A stretch of DNA of 64,000 bases, taken from Ambrosia x helenae. Its lineage: Eukaryota > Streptophyta > Magnoliopsida > Asterales > Asteraceae. Below the pieces are notes generated by a model. The model had not been told where the DNA came from and ran no database searches. It saw only the letters and a program-made list of their open reading frames with translations. The stretch is taken from assembly GCA_030844895.1 (NCBI GenBank), contig CM061223.1, forward strand, positions 33,947,435 to 34,011,434. Direction: 5' to 3'. Made by a program: the position numbers and the translations under genes. Position 1 is the first letter of the stretch, and each line of letters starts with the position of its first letter. Below, piece after piece: positions 10,974 to 23,200 of this stretch.

Positions 10974-13900
10974 ATGTTATTGAAATCTTTGTTTTTTTCT
11001 AGCAAAACATGGGTGTTTGACATAGCATGTGGTTTCCACATTTGTAATGTTTTGCAGGGACTAAGAAAGATTAGAAAGCTGAAACAAGCTGACTTGGAGG
11101 TCCATGTTGGAAATGGACAAAGAGTTGCAGTGAAGGAAATAGGAGAATATGTTCTTTTACTTCCTTCTGGTTTAGAACTTGTTTTGAACAATGTTTATTA
11201 CATTCCTAGTGTGACTAGAAATATTGTTTCATTTCATGCTTTGCGTAGACAAGGTTTTGATTATCGTTTTAATGGTGAATTTATTTCTGCTTATTTTAAC
11301 GACGTATTTTACTTTGATGCAAAACGCAACAATGGGATCTATGAGATAGAAATCCAAAACGATAACATATTATGCAATATCTCCCATAAACGTAATAAGT
11401 TGGACTTTAGTGATACGTATATGTGACATTGTAGACTTGGTCACATAAGTGAGAATCGTGTTAAACAACTCAAAACCGCAGGAATCCTGGATTCCAAGGG
11501 TTCGGAGTCGTTTGGAAAATGCAAATCATGCATAAGTGGAAAGTTAACAAAAGCACCTTTTTCAAATGTTGGAGAAAGAGCCAATGATCTGTTAGGACTT
11601 GTACATACAGATGTATGTGGTCCATTCAGAACAATGTCAAGACATGGAGAAAGATACTTTGTTACATTTACTGATGACTTCAGTAGATATGGTTATGTTT
11701 ATCTTATGAAGCATAAACATGAAACTCTTGAAAAGTTCAAGGAGTACCAAAACGAATAGAAAATCAGCTAAATAGAACTATTAAAATGCTTCGATCAGAT
11801 CGAGGCGGTGAATATGTTAGTCAGGAATTCATCGACCATCTAAAGGATTGTGGAATAGTTTCACAACTCACTCCACCTGGAACACCGCAACATAATGGTG
11901 TGTCTGAGCGGAGAAATCGAACTCTATTAGATATGATTCGATCAATGATGTGTCGAACAAACCTTCCAAAATCCTTTTAGAGTTATGCTTTGGAAACTGC
12001 CGCAAGACTTGTGAATATAGCTCCAACGAAAAAGGTTGATAAAACGCCTTATGAGATATGGCATGGAAAGAAACCTCATGTATCCTACCTTAAAGTCTGG
12101 GGATGTAATGCTTATGTCACTCTAGAATCTTCGGATAAATTAGATCCCAGAGGCGAAAAAGTGGTTTTCGTTGGATACGGTAAGAAGATCGGTTACCTAT
12201 TCTACCACCCCACTAAAAATAAGATTTTCACCAAACGCAGAGGCACTTTCTTAGAGGAAGAGCTTCTGACGCGAGGGATTGGAGATAACCATGTGGATCT
12301 TGAAGAAATTCTAAAATCACAAGTGACTGAACCAGCTATTCAGACAGAACCAGATGTAACTGATCCAGTTGTTGAAGTTGAGCCTGAGAGGACTCAAGAA
12401 ACAACAGAAACACCAAGTGTTCGGAAAAGTATTAGGGATCGTCGTGCACCGGTAAGGTATGACGATATCTTCATGATTGATGAAGCTGAGCCTACTACTT
12501 ACAAAGATGCAATCTGGGATTCAGAATCCAAGAAATGGCAAGAAGCCATGAATGTAGAGATGCAATCCATGTATGATAACCAAGTCTGGGATTTGGTTGA
12601 TCTTCCTACCGAATGTCGGACTGTGGGAAACAAATGGATCTTCAAGAAGAAGACTGACATGGATGGGAATGTGCAAACCTACAAAGAAAGGCTTGTAGCA
12701 AAAGGTTTTACTCAGACTCAAGGAATTGATTATGAGGAAACTTTCTCGCCAGTAGCCATGCTTAAGTCTATTAGAATTCTACTTGCCATTGATGCATATT
12801 ATAACTATGAGATATGGCAGATGGATGTCAAAACTGTGTTCCTTAATGGACACTTACTGGAAGATGTCTATATGGTTCAACTTGAAGGTTTTGTCGATCC
12901 AAAGAATCCTAATAAGGTGTGCAAGCTGAATAGATCAATCTATGGATTAAAGCAAGCATCTCACAGCTGGAATCTCCGTTTTGATTAGAAAATCAAAGAG
13001 TTTGGTTTTATCAAGAACGAAGATGAACCGTGTGTTTACAAGAAATCTAGTGGGAGCTATATCACTTTTCTTATACTGTACGTAGATGACTTACTAATCA
13101 TTGGAAACAATATCCCTATGCTTAAAGATGTTAAGACCTGGTTGGGTAAATGTTTCGCAATGAAAGATCTTGGTGACGCCGCTTATATTCTGGGAATAAA
13201 GATTTATAGAGATAGATCAAAGCGGTTATTGGGTTTGAGTCAAAGTACATATATTGATAAGGTCTTACGACGCTTCTCAATGCAAGGCTCAAAAGGGGGG
13301 CTCTTGCCCATGGCACATGGAACCATTCTTAATAACAAGCAGTGTGCAAATACTGAAGAGGAAAAGAAGAAAATGGAAGGTGTTCCATATGCTTCTACGA
13401 TTGGTTCCATCATGTATGCCATGTTATGTACTAGACCTGATGTCTCGTATGCTCTTAGCATTACGAGTAGATATCAACAGAATCCAGGAGAGAGTCACTG
13501 GGCTGCAGTGAAGAACATTCTTAAGTACCTGAGAAGGACTAAGGACATGTTCTTAATATATGGAGGACTGGAGGAGGAGCTGTCAGTTAAGTGTTATACT
13601 GATGCAAGCTTCCAGACTGATCGTGATGACTCAAGATCACAAACGGGATATGTTTTCATTCTGAATGGTGGGGCTATTACTTGGAAGAGCTCTAAGCAAA
13701 GTGTGGTTGCTCAATCCACCTGTGAATCAGAATACATTGCTGCATCGGATGCTGCAAAGGAGGCTACCTGGATGAAGAAGTTCATTACTGATCTCGATGT
13801 TGTGCCTAGCATAAAGAAACCAATCGAGATACTGTGTGACAACACTGGTGCCATTGCTCATGCAAAGGAACCAAGGTCACATCAGACCGCAAGGCATATA

Positions 13901-14071
13901 CTCAGAAAGTTCCACTATATGAGAGAAATAGTAGAGCGTGGAGACGTCGTGATGAACAAAGTTCATACAGATCTAAATCTGGCTGACCCCTTTACTAAGC
14001 TTTTACCTCAAGCTAGACATGAGGAGAATGTTGGAAATATAGGGCTTAGAGTTGTTAGACAAAAGGCTTGA
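10974..14071 (+). pseudogene. copia pol: protease, integrase, reverse transcriptase, RNase H (broken)
   Basis: Pieces appear in copia order. Protease is near 11007-11040, but the usual DTG active-site triad reads DIA. GAG-pre-integrase and the integrase core follow (HTDVCGPF and TDDFSRYGY near 11600-11700, SDRGGEY near 11790, TPQHNGVSERRNRT near 11890). RT begins near 12620 with the polymerase box YVDD at about 13079-13090. RNase H follows with CYTDASFQTD and SESEYIAASDAA and ends at the stop at 14069-14071. In-frame stops lie at 11424, 11978 and 12986, and there is a further stop and frame change near 11757. It copies RNA to DNA and integrates it when intact; this copy cannot. Confidence 0.93.
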
Positions 14072-14948
14072 TCTGTAATTAGTATTGATGTTTTATTTTG
14101 AACTATGACAGTTATGTTGAATGTTTATTTGATTTAATGGGTTAAATGCAAATTTAAATATTTATTAACTGTGTTCATTATTTGTATGCTTAAATCCTTG
14201 AATAAGAGTATTCTAAATGTCCGTAGTCGATCAAATTACATGGGAATGAATTTGAATGTAAGACTATTGTGAATTGGGATGGTTGTATTCATGAGATGAA
14301 TAGCTCAAAGGTTTGAGGATCATAATTCACAGATATTATAAGGGAATAATATTGGATGTAACTCGCTTCAAAACGATCTCCATGGATCTGTGTCATGAGA
14401 TGTTTTGATATTGATATGTTCAATCTGTCCTTTTTCCTAAGGCACATATTAAACTACATTGATCAAGGACTATCTTTGATGTTATCTTACAGTATCCTGA
14501 AACATGGGTAGCAATAAGGGTAGCGTTGGGAGAAATCCGAGATTAAGTGGGAGTTGTATGACGCTGATGGAATTCTGTACTTCTACAGGATTAGAAGTCT
14601 AGACATTCTGGCGCCCTCGTAAAACTCAAACTGGTATAAACGCGTGGCCACGCTCGGACTAAGGTAGTTCGTTAGACCATTTTGAATTAGAGACGAGAAT
14701 AGAGAATAGTTTATCACTATATAAGAATGAATGATCCATGTCTTATGATCAACGGATGTCTATACAGAAGGGACTTATTGATAGAATTATCAGGGCTATA
14801 GTATTTGGTTAAGTAAAGTGTTACTTGAACTTAAAGAACTAATTGACGACTGTAAAGTGTCATACTGTGTTGGGTGCATTGCGATGCAGCTAGGCGTCCA
14901 ACTTTGCGCACATTGACTCATTTAATTAAAATCGTCCGAGTGGGAGAT
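14072..14948 (+). other. copia 3' non-coding region and polypurine tract
   Basis: About 0.88 kb lies between the pol stop and the 3' LTR with no gene. It ends in GAGTGGGAGAT (14938-14948), the polypurine tract that primes plus-strand cDNA. An earlier AAGTGGGAG at about 14545 looks like a second, degenerate tract. Confidence 0.75.
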
Positions 14949-15591
14949 TGTAGGATATATAGTATGTCCGATGTAATTAAAAGTCGAGGTCAATGTAACC
15001 CGACCCGGTACAATCCGAAGAGTTACACGTTGGTACACGAATCAGATAAGTTCATGAGTAGATGGATTATTATTTATGAAATAATAATTGTTTTAGACTT
15101 GAGGGACTTAATATTAATAAGATTAATATTAAGGAGTATTAAGATATTTAACAAGGGGGCTTAATGTAAGTTATTGTTTTATAAAAGGAGGGTTAAGGAG
15201 TAAACCCTAAACACACTTTTATAAAAACAAAACACCTCTTGCCTCCTCTCAAAGGATTTGCGGCCGCCACCCTTAAAGAAAGGGCTGCCGCCTCCTTCTT
15301 CTTTGGTCCGGCCATCAACCACCACAAACCACCACCTTCCTCTTGCAAGCGTTGCTTCCCGGTTGGTTCGTGCACGGTGTGAACTTCCTACTAGCGAGGA
15401 TTCGTTGTAACCCGCGTGTTACAATTCCGGTGTAGTCGTCAAAGGTTGATTACTAAACCCCCTATGGTTGTTTTTATTATTTATTACTAGCGAGGATTCG
15501 TTGTAACCCGCGTGTAGTCGTCAAAGGTTGATTACTACCGAGGATTCGTTGTAACCCGCGTGTTACAATTCCGATGCCATGATTCCCAACA
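14949..15591 (+). repeat. 3' LTR of the copia element, internally rearranged
   Basis: It starts TGTAGGATATATAG and ends ATTCCCAACA like the 5' LTR, but near 15480 it departs. CTAGCGAGGATTCGTTGTAA and the following GTAGTCGTCAAAGGTTGATT are repeated about three times in place of the ~155 bp found at 7393-7547 in the 5' LTR. Confidence 0.93.
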
Positions 15592-16249
15592 GGGATGATG
15601 TTACAAGTTTTAAGAATGAAAAGTAAGTGATTTTTTTATGTCATTAAGAATACGCCTTGCCATGTACGAGATAGAAATGAGTTATAGGAGGGCGTATGAG
15701 CACGACCCAGGGTATGTACTTTTTTTTTTAGTTTTGTTAAACAGTTTTCCTGGTAACGCTTGATTAGTGTACGTAGTATGTTCTCACTTAGCATTAGCTA
15801 ATTATTTCAAGTTATCTAACGCATTTCATGCAAGGAACGTGCATAGATGGTTGATAACTTGGGAAACACTTGGCCGGCTCGTAAAGGGGCAAACTTTTGG
15901 GATACATATCTATTATTACTAGTGGATATTGCCTTTTGTATATGTGTGATTAGAAGCCAGTTATAGTCAGGTAGAGTGTTTATCTCAACGAAAATATTGT
16001 CGGATGTATTGAGTGATATGGCTTTGACAAACACAAAGTCTTGAATGCACCTATGATACTAAACATTAAGGGTGCGTTTGGTGCGTGGAATGGTTTGGAA
16101 TTGGAATTGGAATTTGTGCAGGAATTGGAATTAGAAAGAATTGGATTTGGAATTTAAACATTTCAAAGGAATTGGAAATTGTTGGAATTGGAATCTCAAA
16201 TCCTTTATTATTGTGTTTGGTTGGTTAATCAACTGGAATCTATCACCCT

Positions 16250-16439
16250 TGCCCTCACGACCCACATCGTTGTGACCCGTACCGTTTCGAACCGAATTTT
16301 TTATACCTCTATCGTTTTGACCTGTACCGTTTCGACGTGCACTGTTTTAGATCGGGTCGAAAACGGTACGGGTAGGAACGGTTTGGGTCGAAACGCTACC
16401 AGTCGAAACTTGTACGGGTGAAACGATGCCGGTCAAAAC
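16250..16439. repeat. left-arm minisatellite of the MITE (CGAAACGGTAC type)
   Basis: Units such as CCCGTACCGTTTCGA turn into the inverted sense (TCGAAAACGGTACGGG) around 16330-16360, so the arm folds back on itself. It matches the larger array at 22744-23200. Confidence 0.75.
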
Positions 16440-17911
16440 TGTAACAACCTGCACCCTTCACTTTTCATAAATGTGCATAATTGGTTCCTCAACTATTTCA
16501 AAATTTTCATTTTTAACCCTCGTATTTTAATAGGACCAAAATTCACAATTTAATAAAACTTATAACTTTTATAAGTAAAAGTATGCACGTTTTATACTCA
16601 CGTCTACACCCGAGCACGTATGTTTCAGACCTTGATACTTAAAGCCCTTAATTTTCGGCCCTAAAACACCTTAGAAACAGAAGGAAACAAGTCTATAACT
16701 TAAAATTGATTAAATTAGAAAAATTATTTTTTTTAGCCCTCACAGTCCGCTAAGACAGTCAAACAGTCAAAGTTCAAGTCAAAGTCCTAGTCAAAAGTCC
16801 TAGTCAAAAGTTTTAGTCAAAATCCTAGTGAAAGTCCTAGTCAAATAGTCAATTCATCTTAAAAGCTTACTTTATTGTGTTGACCAATTTTAAAGCCTAA
16901 TTGAATCCAAAACTAGTATAAAAACCCACCTATGACCCATTACACTTTGCACCTCTAAATCGATTGTTTCAATTCGATTAAACTCTCCTTCATACCTTTC
17001 TTCTAGAGTATATTACTTCTACATTTGAAGCTTTGATTATAAGCTCTTGTAATTGGCGAAATGGAAGCTTGATATTTTTCCTATTCGATTTCTTTTCTTC
17101 TAAATTGGACTAGTTTCGTTGTTGAATCTTTGGATTTCTCGCATTTTCACGCTCGCTTAGTCATCTAGTCATTTGGCGAAAGTGAGTCCTTCCTATCCCC
17201 TTTTTGCTTTTATTCATTTTTGGGGTGTTACATGTACACTTATACAAATTACAAATACAAGTTCACATTTTTACAATACAATTCTAGTACTATGTGCATA
17301 TGCTTACAAACGTGCTTTATGCTTAGACATTACATGTAGAATACATTTGTACTTAGTGAAATCATTAACATTGTACAAGCCGACCTTAACATTGGACAGC
17401 GCTATTGGATTGACAACCCACCTAGGTGATTCTCCCCCTTTTTCATTGGAGAATCGATGGTCATTGTTAAGTTATTATCCATTTATTGGATAAGTACACC
17501 GTTGTTCATTCTAGTATATTTATACAGTCACAGGATTGATTTCGCTCATTTGTATGATACATAGTTACATAAATGCACTGTAGCTTTGCACTTGAATTGT
17601 ATAACATTTTCCAACATACTATATATATTAAAACTAGGAATGCTCACCAACATTTCATATGTTGACAAAACTTATTTTGTACATGTTTCAGGTGCAGTTT
17701 GATCTTAGTTCCATAGCATTGGATTTTAGTGCTTACTTTTAATAATTTATTTCAAATTTCATGTTTTGTTCAGACTTTTGTATTTTTCCCATTTCATCCA
17801 TGTAAGACAATTTAAATTATACAATAATATTTACATTTTAGTACCATGTGCTTTTGAACAATCGTCACTACGTGACACCTCGATGATTCCGCCATCGGTT
17901 GGGGTGTTACA
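16440..17911 (+). repeat. 5' LTR of the LARD-like element
   Basis: It begins TGTAACAACCTGCACCC and ends GGTTGGGGTGTTACA. Inside is a GTCAAAGTCCTAGTCAAAAG repeat cluster near 16760-16850, also found in inverted form in the solo LTR at 9900-10000. Confidence 0.92.
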
Positions 17912-17914
17912 GAT

Positions 17915-17931
17915 TGGTATCAGAGCCATGG
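17915..17931 (+). promoter_or_regulatory. primer-binding site of the LARD-like element
   Basis: TGGTATCAGAGCCATGG follows the 5' LTR by three bases and matches the initiator tRNA-Met site. Confidence 0.88.
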
Positions 17932-20900
17932 TTATAGGGAATTAGGTTATTAGAATGCCTTTTAGCCTAGTCTATAACTAAGCTTACACTCATGAGTCCT
18001 CTCGTGTTTATTTCTCTTTATCTAATTATTTTCTTTCAAGATATTTTCGCTATGATTCTTTCTCGTTATTCTTTCGGTGTTTTGTTTAGAGAAGAAGATA
18101 CTCGTATTTCACAAACGAAACGATATCACCAAGTTAGGAGTGACATCCATACCTTGGTGATTAGTTTACTCCTCTATATGTTATTTATCATAGGAATATA
18201 TCTTTGAGAAAGGAGTGACATCCACACCTCAAAGAGTATTTCTTTCAAAAAGGAACTTAACCACTAAGCTGGGAGTGATATCCTTAACTTAGTGATTGGT
18301 TTCATTCCACAATCGTTTTCAATTTTGAAATACATTTTGAGTTAGGAGTGAAATCCAAATATCAAGGATCTATTTTTGCATCTCGTTTTTAATCTTGCTA
18401 AAGTTTTGGAATTCACTAGTGATGGGGCACGTGCAATCTGGAAGGGTGAGCGCCTGTATCCTGAGTTTTCTGTCTAGGCCTGGTATTTCGTATAAATCCC
18501 AATCAGAAGAGGGACCCGTATACCTACCTGGGAACTCTTGGGATGAGCATTCACTTATAGGCTAAAGTACGCCCCCACAAGTCACTAGGAAATTTCAAAA
18601 ACTTGAGTTGGTCAAAGTTTCCTATGGAAACAATTCCAATGATTTATATCATTGATATTTATGTTTGTTTATCATTTGAAGATTCCGTTTAATCACTTGA
18701 TGTTTCATATGCCATTATTCATTGATCATTCGCTTTAGAATCCATTATCATCATTACTAAAACTTTTGTTCGATATATTATCGCATTAAAGCTTACACTA
18801 TTTCACTTATGCTCATGATTTTTACACTATAAGGTATTACTCGTTTTGCGTTAAAACATTTTTACCCACGACTTAAGTTTTAAACTCTGTGTTTAACTTT
18901 GATCACATCCTGATTTTAGGAATGTTGCGTCATCATACAGTTAAAAATGAACATGGTTTTTCCAAACTTATTATTTCAACATGTTTTATACGTTCATGTT
19001 TACAAACTTATTTGATCGAAGTCACAGTATATCCTCATATACTTAATACTAATATTGTTGCACCCAGTCTCCTAAGCCATAGCCAACTACCATTAGTTAG
19101 AACATCTTAGTCAGACTAAACTCATACATAAATGCCTACCTACACGATACACACTAGTACACTACTCTCTAAAATGATTAATTTGACAACTTATTCTATA
19201 AGTCTTTTCACAAAGCCTATTCGCCAAATTAGAACACACTTTTCATACACTTTGTGCCTTGAAACAAATAGCCCGCTATGGGCCCAAAGAGATGCTTTAA
19301 CAATCCTGCAAATAAATGATCTTTCAATGTATAAATTTCGTAAAAGTTTGAAATTTTAAAAGGTTTCAAGTTTACCCAGTCTTAACGGGTAACACTTCGA
19401 TTTCCTCAACATTTCATAACAATTAAAAATTTCTGACTTTTCAACCCACAAGTTAAAGAAATGTTTAAATACAGAAAATTTTATTTTCCGAAATTCGTCA
19501 AGGCATCTGGGATCATTCACAAACCTTCACATCATTTTAAATCTTGGTCTTTCGAAACACATTAGATTTACACACACTTCATGAAATGGTGTCATCTTGC
19601 ATTTTATAAACTTGCATTGCATATTTTACAAATCAAATGTAAATCTGCATGTTTTCATATAACGTGTCCAATATATGTTTTCGGGAGGAATTTTCAACTA
19701 AATAATATACCTTATAACACTTTTCAAACTCGACTTCTCGTAAACACATGAAAATGTGTACCTACGAAATCTTTTCAAGTGAACCTGATTTGAACTTAAA
19801 ACATTCTTCGGTTTCCAAAAAGTTATCCACATACCAGTAGACTATATGCCTGTTCTGCGCAATTTCATTTACAGTAAATTTCATTATTTTTTACACCATT
19901 CTATTTATAGTTACGTTCGTACATTATCTTATTATTTTTGTATTATTCTTTTGTTGGTAGTTATTTTCACGCGTTATTCGCAACTATTCTCGCACTAGTT
20001 GTTAGTAGTTATTCTTACAACACTAGTTTTGAGCATTAATTTAACTCCTTTACTTTCATTTTGTGCAAATTGTGCGATTTACTCGATTTACGTTATGCTA
20101 TTCTTTGAATCGAAATTTTATGCTATACTTATATACTTACATGAACGCATATTTGGTATGCATATTTTTTTTTTGTTGTGAGCAAAACCCTGTTATACTT
20201 TACATTATTTTGTTCATCATCATGACCAACGAACATACTAATTGATAGCTCGTATGAGATCTAAGCCAGTTCCCATGTACGACTCGGTTCAGAGTATTCC
20301 TCTAACCCAAGGGGAACGGTGTAATCCTCAGAGTTTATCAATATGGTTGTTTAGAGCCCAATGATGTGAACAAAAATTTACCGGTTAAGGGTGAACCCGA
20401 AAGGTGAAGAACCCCTAATCATGTCTTATACTTACACATTAATCTCATTATGGTTAAAAGGTGAACCTGAAAGGGGAAGAACCTCTAACCGCATCTTATA
20501 CTTGAGCAGTATCTACTACTTAACACATTTTGGTTGAACGCATTGTTTCTTGTATTACTTATGTTAGTGTTATGGAAAAGCATAGCACCCTAATGTAAGG
20601 TAAATCGATGATTACGGTCCGGAACGCAATCATGGATTTACAAGTACATGGGGGTGGTGTGTGATTCTACTTAGGCTATTGGTAGACAATCAGTACGAGT
20701 CCAAAGTATCAGTAGTGTGGTCGGTTAGCTACGGTACACCCTATATATAAGCACGAGCGATACTGCGGGAGCAGACTAGGAGTCTGACCAAGAACCTACC
20801 CATTACTATCTCTTTATTAGATCGCTGACTAATAGCTAGCATTTTCAATAAGAATGTTCGTACACGAGCTTCAATTCGACTTCCTAGAGTCTTTCTCTGG

Positions 20901-21277
20901 ACCATCCACACAGAAAACACAAACTTTGTATACTCTTACACTCTCTGTTAGTCGAAATCCTGTTGCACGTCCTTAATAAAGTTCGGTCAGAAACTTCTCT
21001 AAAGTAAGGGAAGCTACTATAACACTGCCCTGCCCTAACCAGTTACATACTTTTTCCAATCCTTGCTCATTATAAACTCTTAATTCTCTAACCTGTGATC
21101 AAACTTTAAGGATTTTCAAACTCTTATTTTGGGTATTAAACAACTACTTCAAACTTTGTCAAATCAAGACTAATGCATTTCTTAAAATCTACTTGCCTTT
21201 TTACAAATGTCTTTTGTTTCATGGAAACCTTCACTTGAAAATAATTTCGGGACGAAATTTTCTAAAGTAGGGGAGAC
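17932..21277 (+). other. non-coding interior of the LARD-like element
   Basis: No retroviral domain is visible in any frame. Near 18135-18360 the phrase GGAGTGACATCCA recurs four times in slightly changed form. Near 20390-20510 GGTGAACCCGAAAGGTGAAG occurs twice. The region ends in the purine tract AGTAGGGGAGAC at 21266-21277. The short frames here look like chance. Confidence 0.75.
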
Positions 21278-22738
21278 TGTGACAACCTGCACCCTTCACT
21301 TTTCATAAATGTGCATAATTGGTTCCTCAACTATTTCAAAATTTTCACTTTTAACCCTCGTATTTTAATAGGACCAAAATTCACAATTTAATAAAACTTA
21401 TAATTTTTATAAGTAAAAGTATGCACGTTTTATACTCACATCTACACCCGAGCACATATGTTTCAGACCTTGATACTCAAAGCCCTTAATTTTCGACCCT
21501 AAAACAACTTAGAAACAGAAGAAAACAAGTCTATAACTTAAAATTGATTAAATTAGAAAAATTATTTTTTTTAGCTCTCGCGGTCCGCTAAGACAGTCAA
21601 ACAGTCAAAGTTCAAGTCAAAGTCCTAGTCAAAAGTCTCAGTCAAAATCCTAGTAAAAGTTCTAGTCAAATAGTCAATTCATCTTAAAAGCTTACTTTAT
21701 TGTGTTGACCAATTTTAAAGCCTAATTGAATCCAAAACTAGTATAAAAAACCCACCTATGACCCATTACACTTTGCACCTCTAAATTGATTGTTTCAATT
21801 CGATTAAACTCTCCCTCATACCTTTCTTCTAGAGTATATTACTTCTACATTTGAAGCTTTGATTATAAGCTCTTGTAATTGGCGAAATGGAAGCTTGATA
21901 TTTTTCCTATTCGGTTTCTTTTCTTCTAAATTGGACTAGTTTCGTTGTTGAATCTTTGGATTTCTCGCATTTTCACGCTCGCTTAGTCATCTAGTCATTT
22001 GGCGAAAGTGAGTACTTCCTATCCCCTTTTTGCTTTTATTCATTTTTGGGGTGTTACATGTATACTTATACAAATTACAAATACAAGTTCACGTTTTTAG
22101 AATACAATTCTAGTACTATGTGCATTTGCTTACAAACGTGCTTTATGCTTAGACATTACATGTAGAATACATTTGTACTTAGTGAAATCATTAACATTGT
22201 ACAAGCCGACCATAACATTGGATAGCGCTATTGGATTGACAACCCACCTAGGTGATTCTCCCCCTTTTTCATCGGAGAATCCATGGTCATTGTTAAGTTA
22301 TTATCCATTTATTGGATAAGTACACCGCCGTTCATTCTAGTACATTTATACAGTCACAGGATTGATTTCGCTCATTTGTATGATACATAGTTTACATAAA
22401 TGCACTGTAGCTTTGCACTTGAATTGTATAACATTTTCCAACATACTATATATATTGAAACTAGGAATGCTCACCAACATTTCATATGTTGACAAAACTT
22501 ATTTTGTACATGTTTCAGGTGCAGTTTGATCTTAGTTCCATAGCATTGGATTTTAGTGCTTGCTTTTAATAATTTATTTCAAATTTCATGTTTTATTCAG
22601 ACTTTTGTATTTTTCTCATTTCATCCATGTAAGACAATTTAAATTATACAATAATATTTACATTTTAGTACCATGTGCTTTTGAACAATCGTCACTACGT
22701 GACACCTCGATGATTTGGCCATCGGTTGGGGTGTTACA
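21278..22738 (+). repeat. 3' LTR of the LARD-like element
   Basis: It begins TGTGACAACCTGCACCC and ends GGTTGGGGTGTTACA. It is near-identical to the 5' LTR, with scattered substitutions and one short deletion near 21640. Confidence 0.92.
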
Positions 22739-22743
22739 AAAAC

Positions 22744-23200
22744 GGTACCGGTCGAAACATGTACGGTCCAAAACGGTTCGGTCCAAAACGGTACCGGTCA
22801 AAACTGCTACGGTTTGAAACTGGTACGGGGCGAAACGATACCGGTCAAAACGGTACCGGTTGAAATCGGTACGGTACGAAAAGGTACCGGTCGAAACTAG
22901 TACGGTACGAAACGCTTCGGTCCAACACGGCACCGGTTGAAACTGGTACGGTCCGAAACGGTGCCGGTCGAAACTGGTACGGTCCGAAATGGTACTGGTC
23001 GAAATTGGTACGGTACGAAACGGTTCGGATCGCAATGGTACTGGTCGAAGCTTGTACTGTCCGAAATGGTTAGGTCCGAAACTGGTACGGGTCAAAACCG
23101 GAACGGTTCGAAACGGTTTGGGTTAAAAGCGGTACGGATCTAAACGACTCACGTTGAAATGGTACGATTCGAATCGGTTCGGGTCAAAATGAAGTCAACC
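22744..23200. repeat. right-arm minisatellite of the MITE
   Basis: Some twenty imperfect units of the type CGAAACTGGTACGGTC alternate with GAAACGGTACCGGTC. The frames that cross it on both strands are by-products of the repeat. Confidence 0.85.

Larger units (their letters stand above)
8809..11002 (+). pseudogene. copia gag, split by a solo LTR
   Basis: Translation starts MSTENNSTSHFSLKSILE at 8809 and runs to 8918, then is cut by the solo LTR (8919-10231 plus one ATTGT duplication). It resumes at 10237 in the correct phase with KAENKLYVLEEPVPDEP. The rest shows the UBN2-type gag fold and a CCHC zinc knuckle (CFHCDETGHWKRNC, about 10870-10911) that would bind RNA. A T run near 10989-10998 shifts the frame before protease, so gag ends at a stop at 11000-11002 and pol continues in another frame. 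Gag normally builds the virus-like particle. Confidence 0.9.
6853..15591 (+). mobile_element. complete but decayed Ty1/copia LTR retrotransposon
   Basis: The element has TG...CA LTRs at 6853-7563 and 14949-15591, a primer-binding site at 7565, gag then protease-integrase-RT-RNase H on the plus strand, and a purine tract before the 3' LTR. The 5-bp target duplication GGGAT lies at 6848-6852 and 15592-15596, and the uninterrupted site survives near 25955. Domain order with integrase before RT defines copia. Several stops, a frameshift, altered protease residues and a solo LTR inside gag show that it is dead. The LTRs differ at roughly 13 sites over about 530 alignable bp by eye, so it is older than the Sirevirus at 41607-54422. 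Confidence 0.95.
16440..22738 (+). mobile_element. non-autonomous LTR retrotransposon (LARD-like, probably Gypsy-derived)
   Basis: LTRs of 1472 bp (16440-17911) and 1461 bp (21278-22738) are very similar, both TG...CA, with target duplication AAAAC at 16435-16439 and 22739-22743. A primer-binding site follows the 5' LTR and a purine tract precedes the 3' LTR. The 3.4-kb interior (17912-21277) shows no gag or pol motif in any frame, so replication would rely on proteins supplied by another element. The GACGAAATTTTC lead-in to the purine tract is typical of Gypsy elements that I recall from this plant group. A solo LTR of the same family lies at 8919-10231. Confidence 0.9.

Noticed and set aside
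17932..21277. Hidden gag-pol in the LARD interior
   Set aside because: Short frames only, no zinc knuckle, protease, polymerase box or integrase motif.
22658..23143. Long frames on both strands rich in Asp-Arg-Tyr or Val-Arg-Ser-Glu
   Set aside because: They are read-through of the GGTACGGTC minisatellite in the MITE; the periodic codons follow the DNA repeat.
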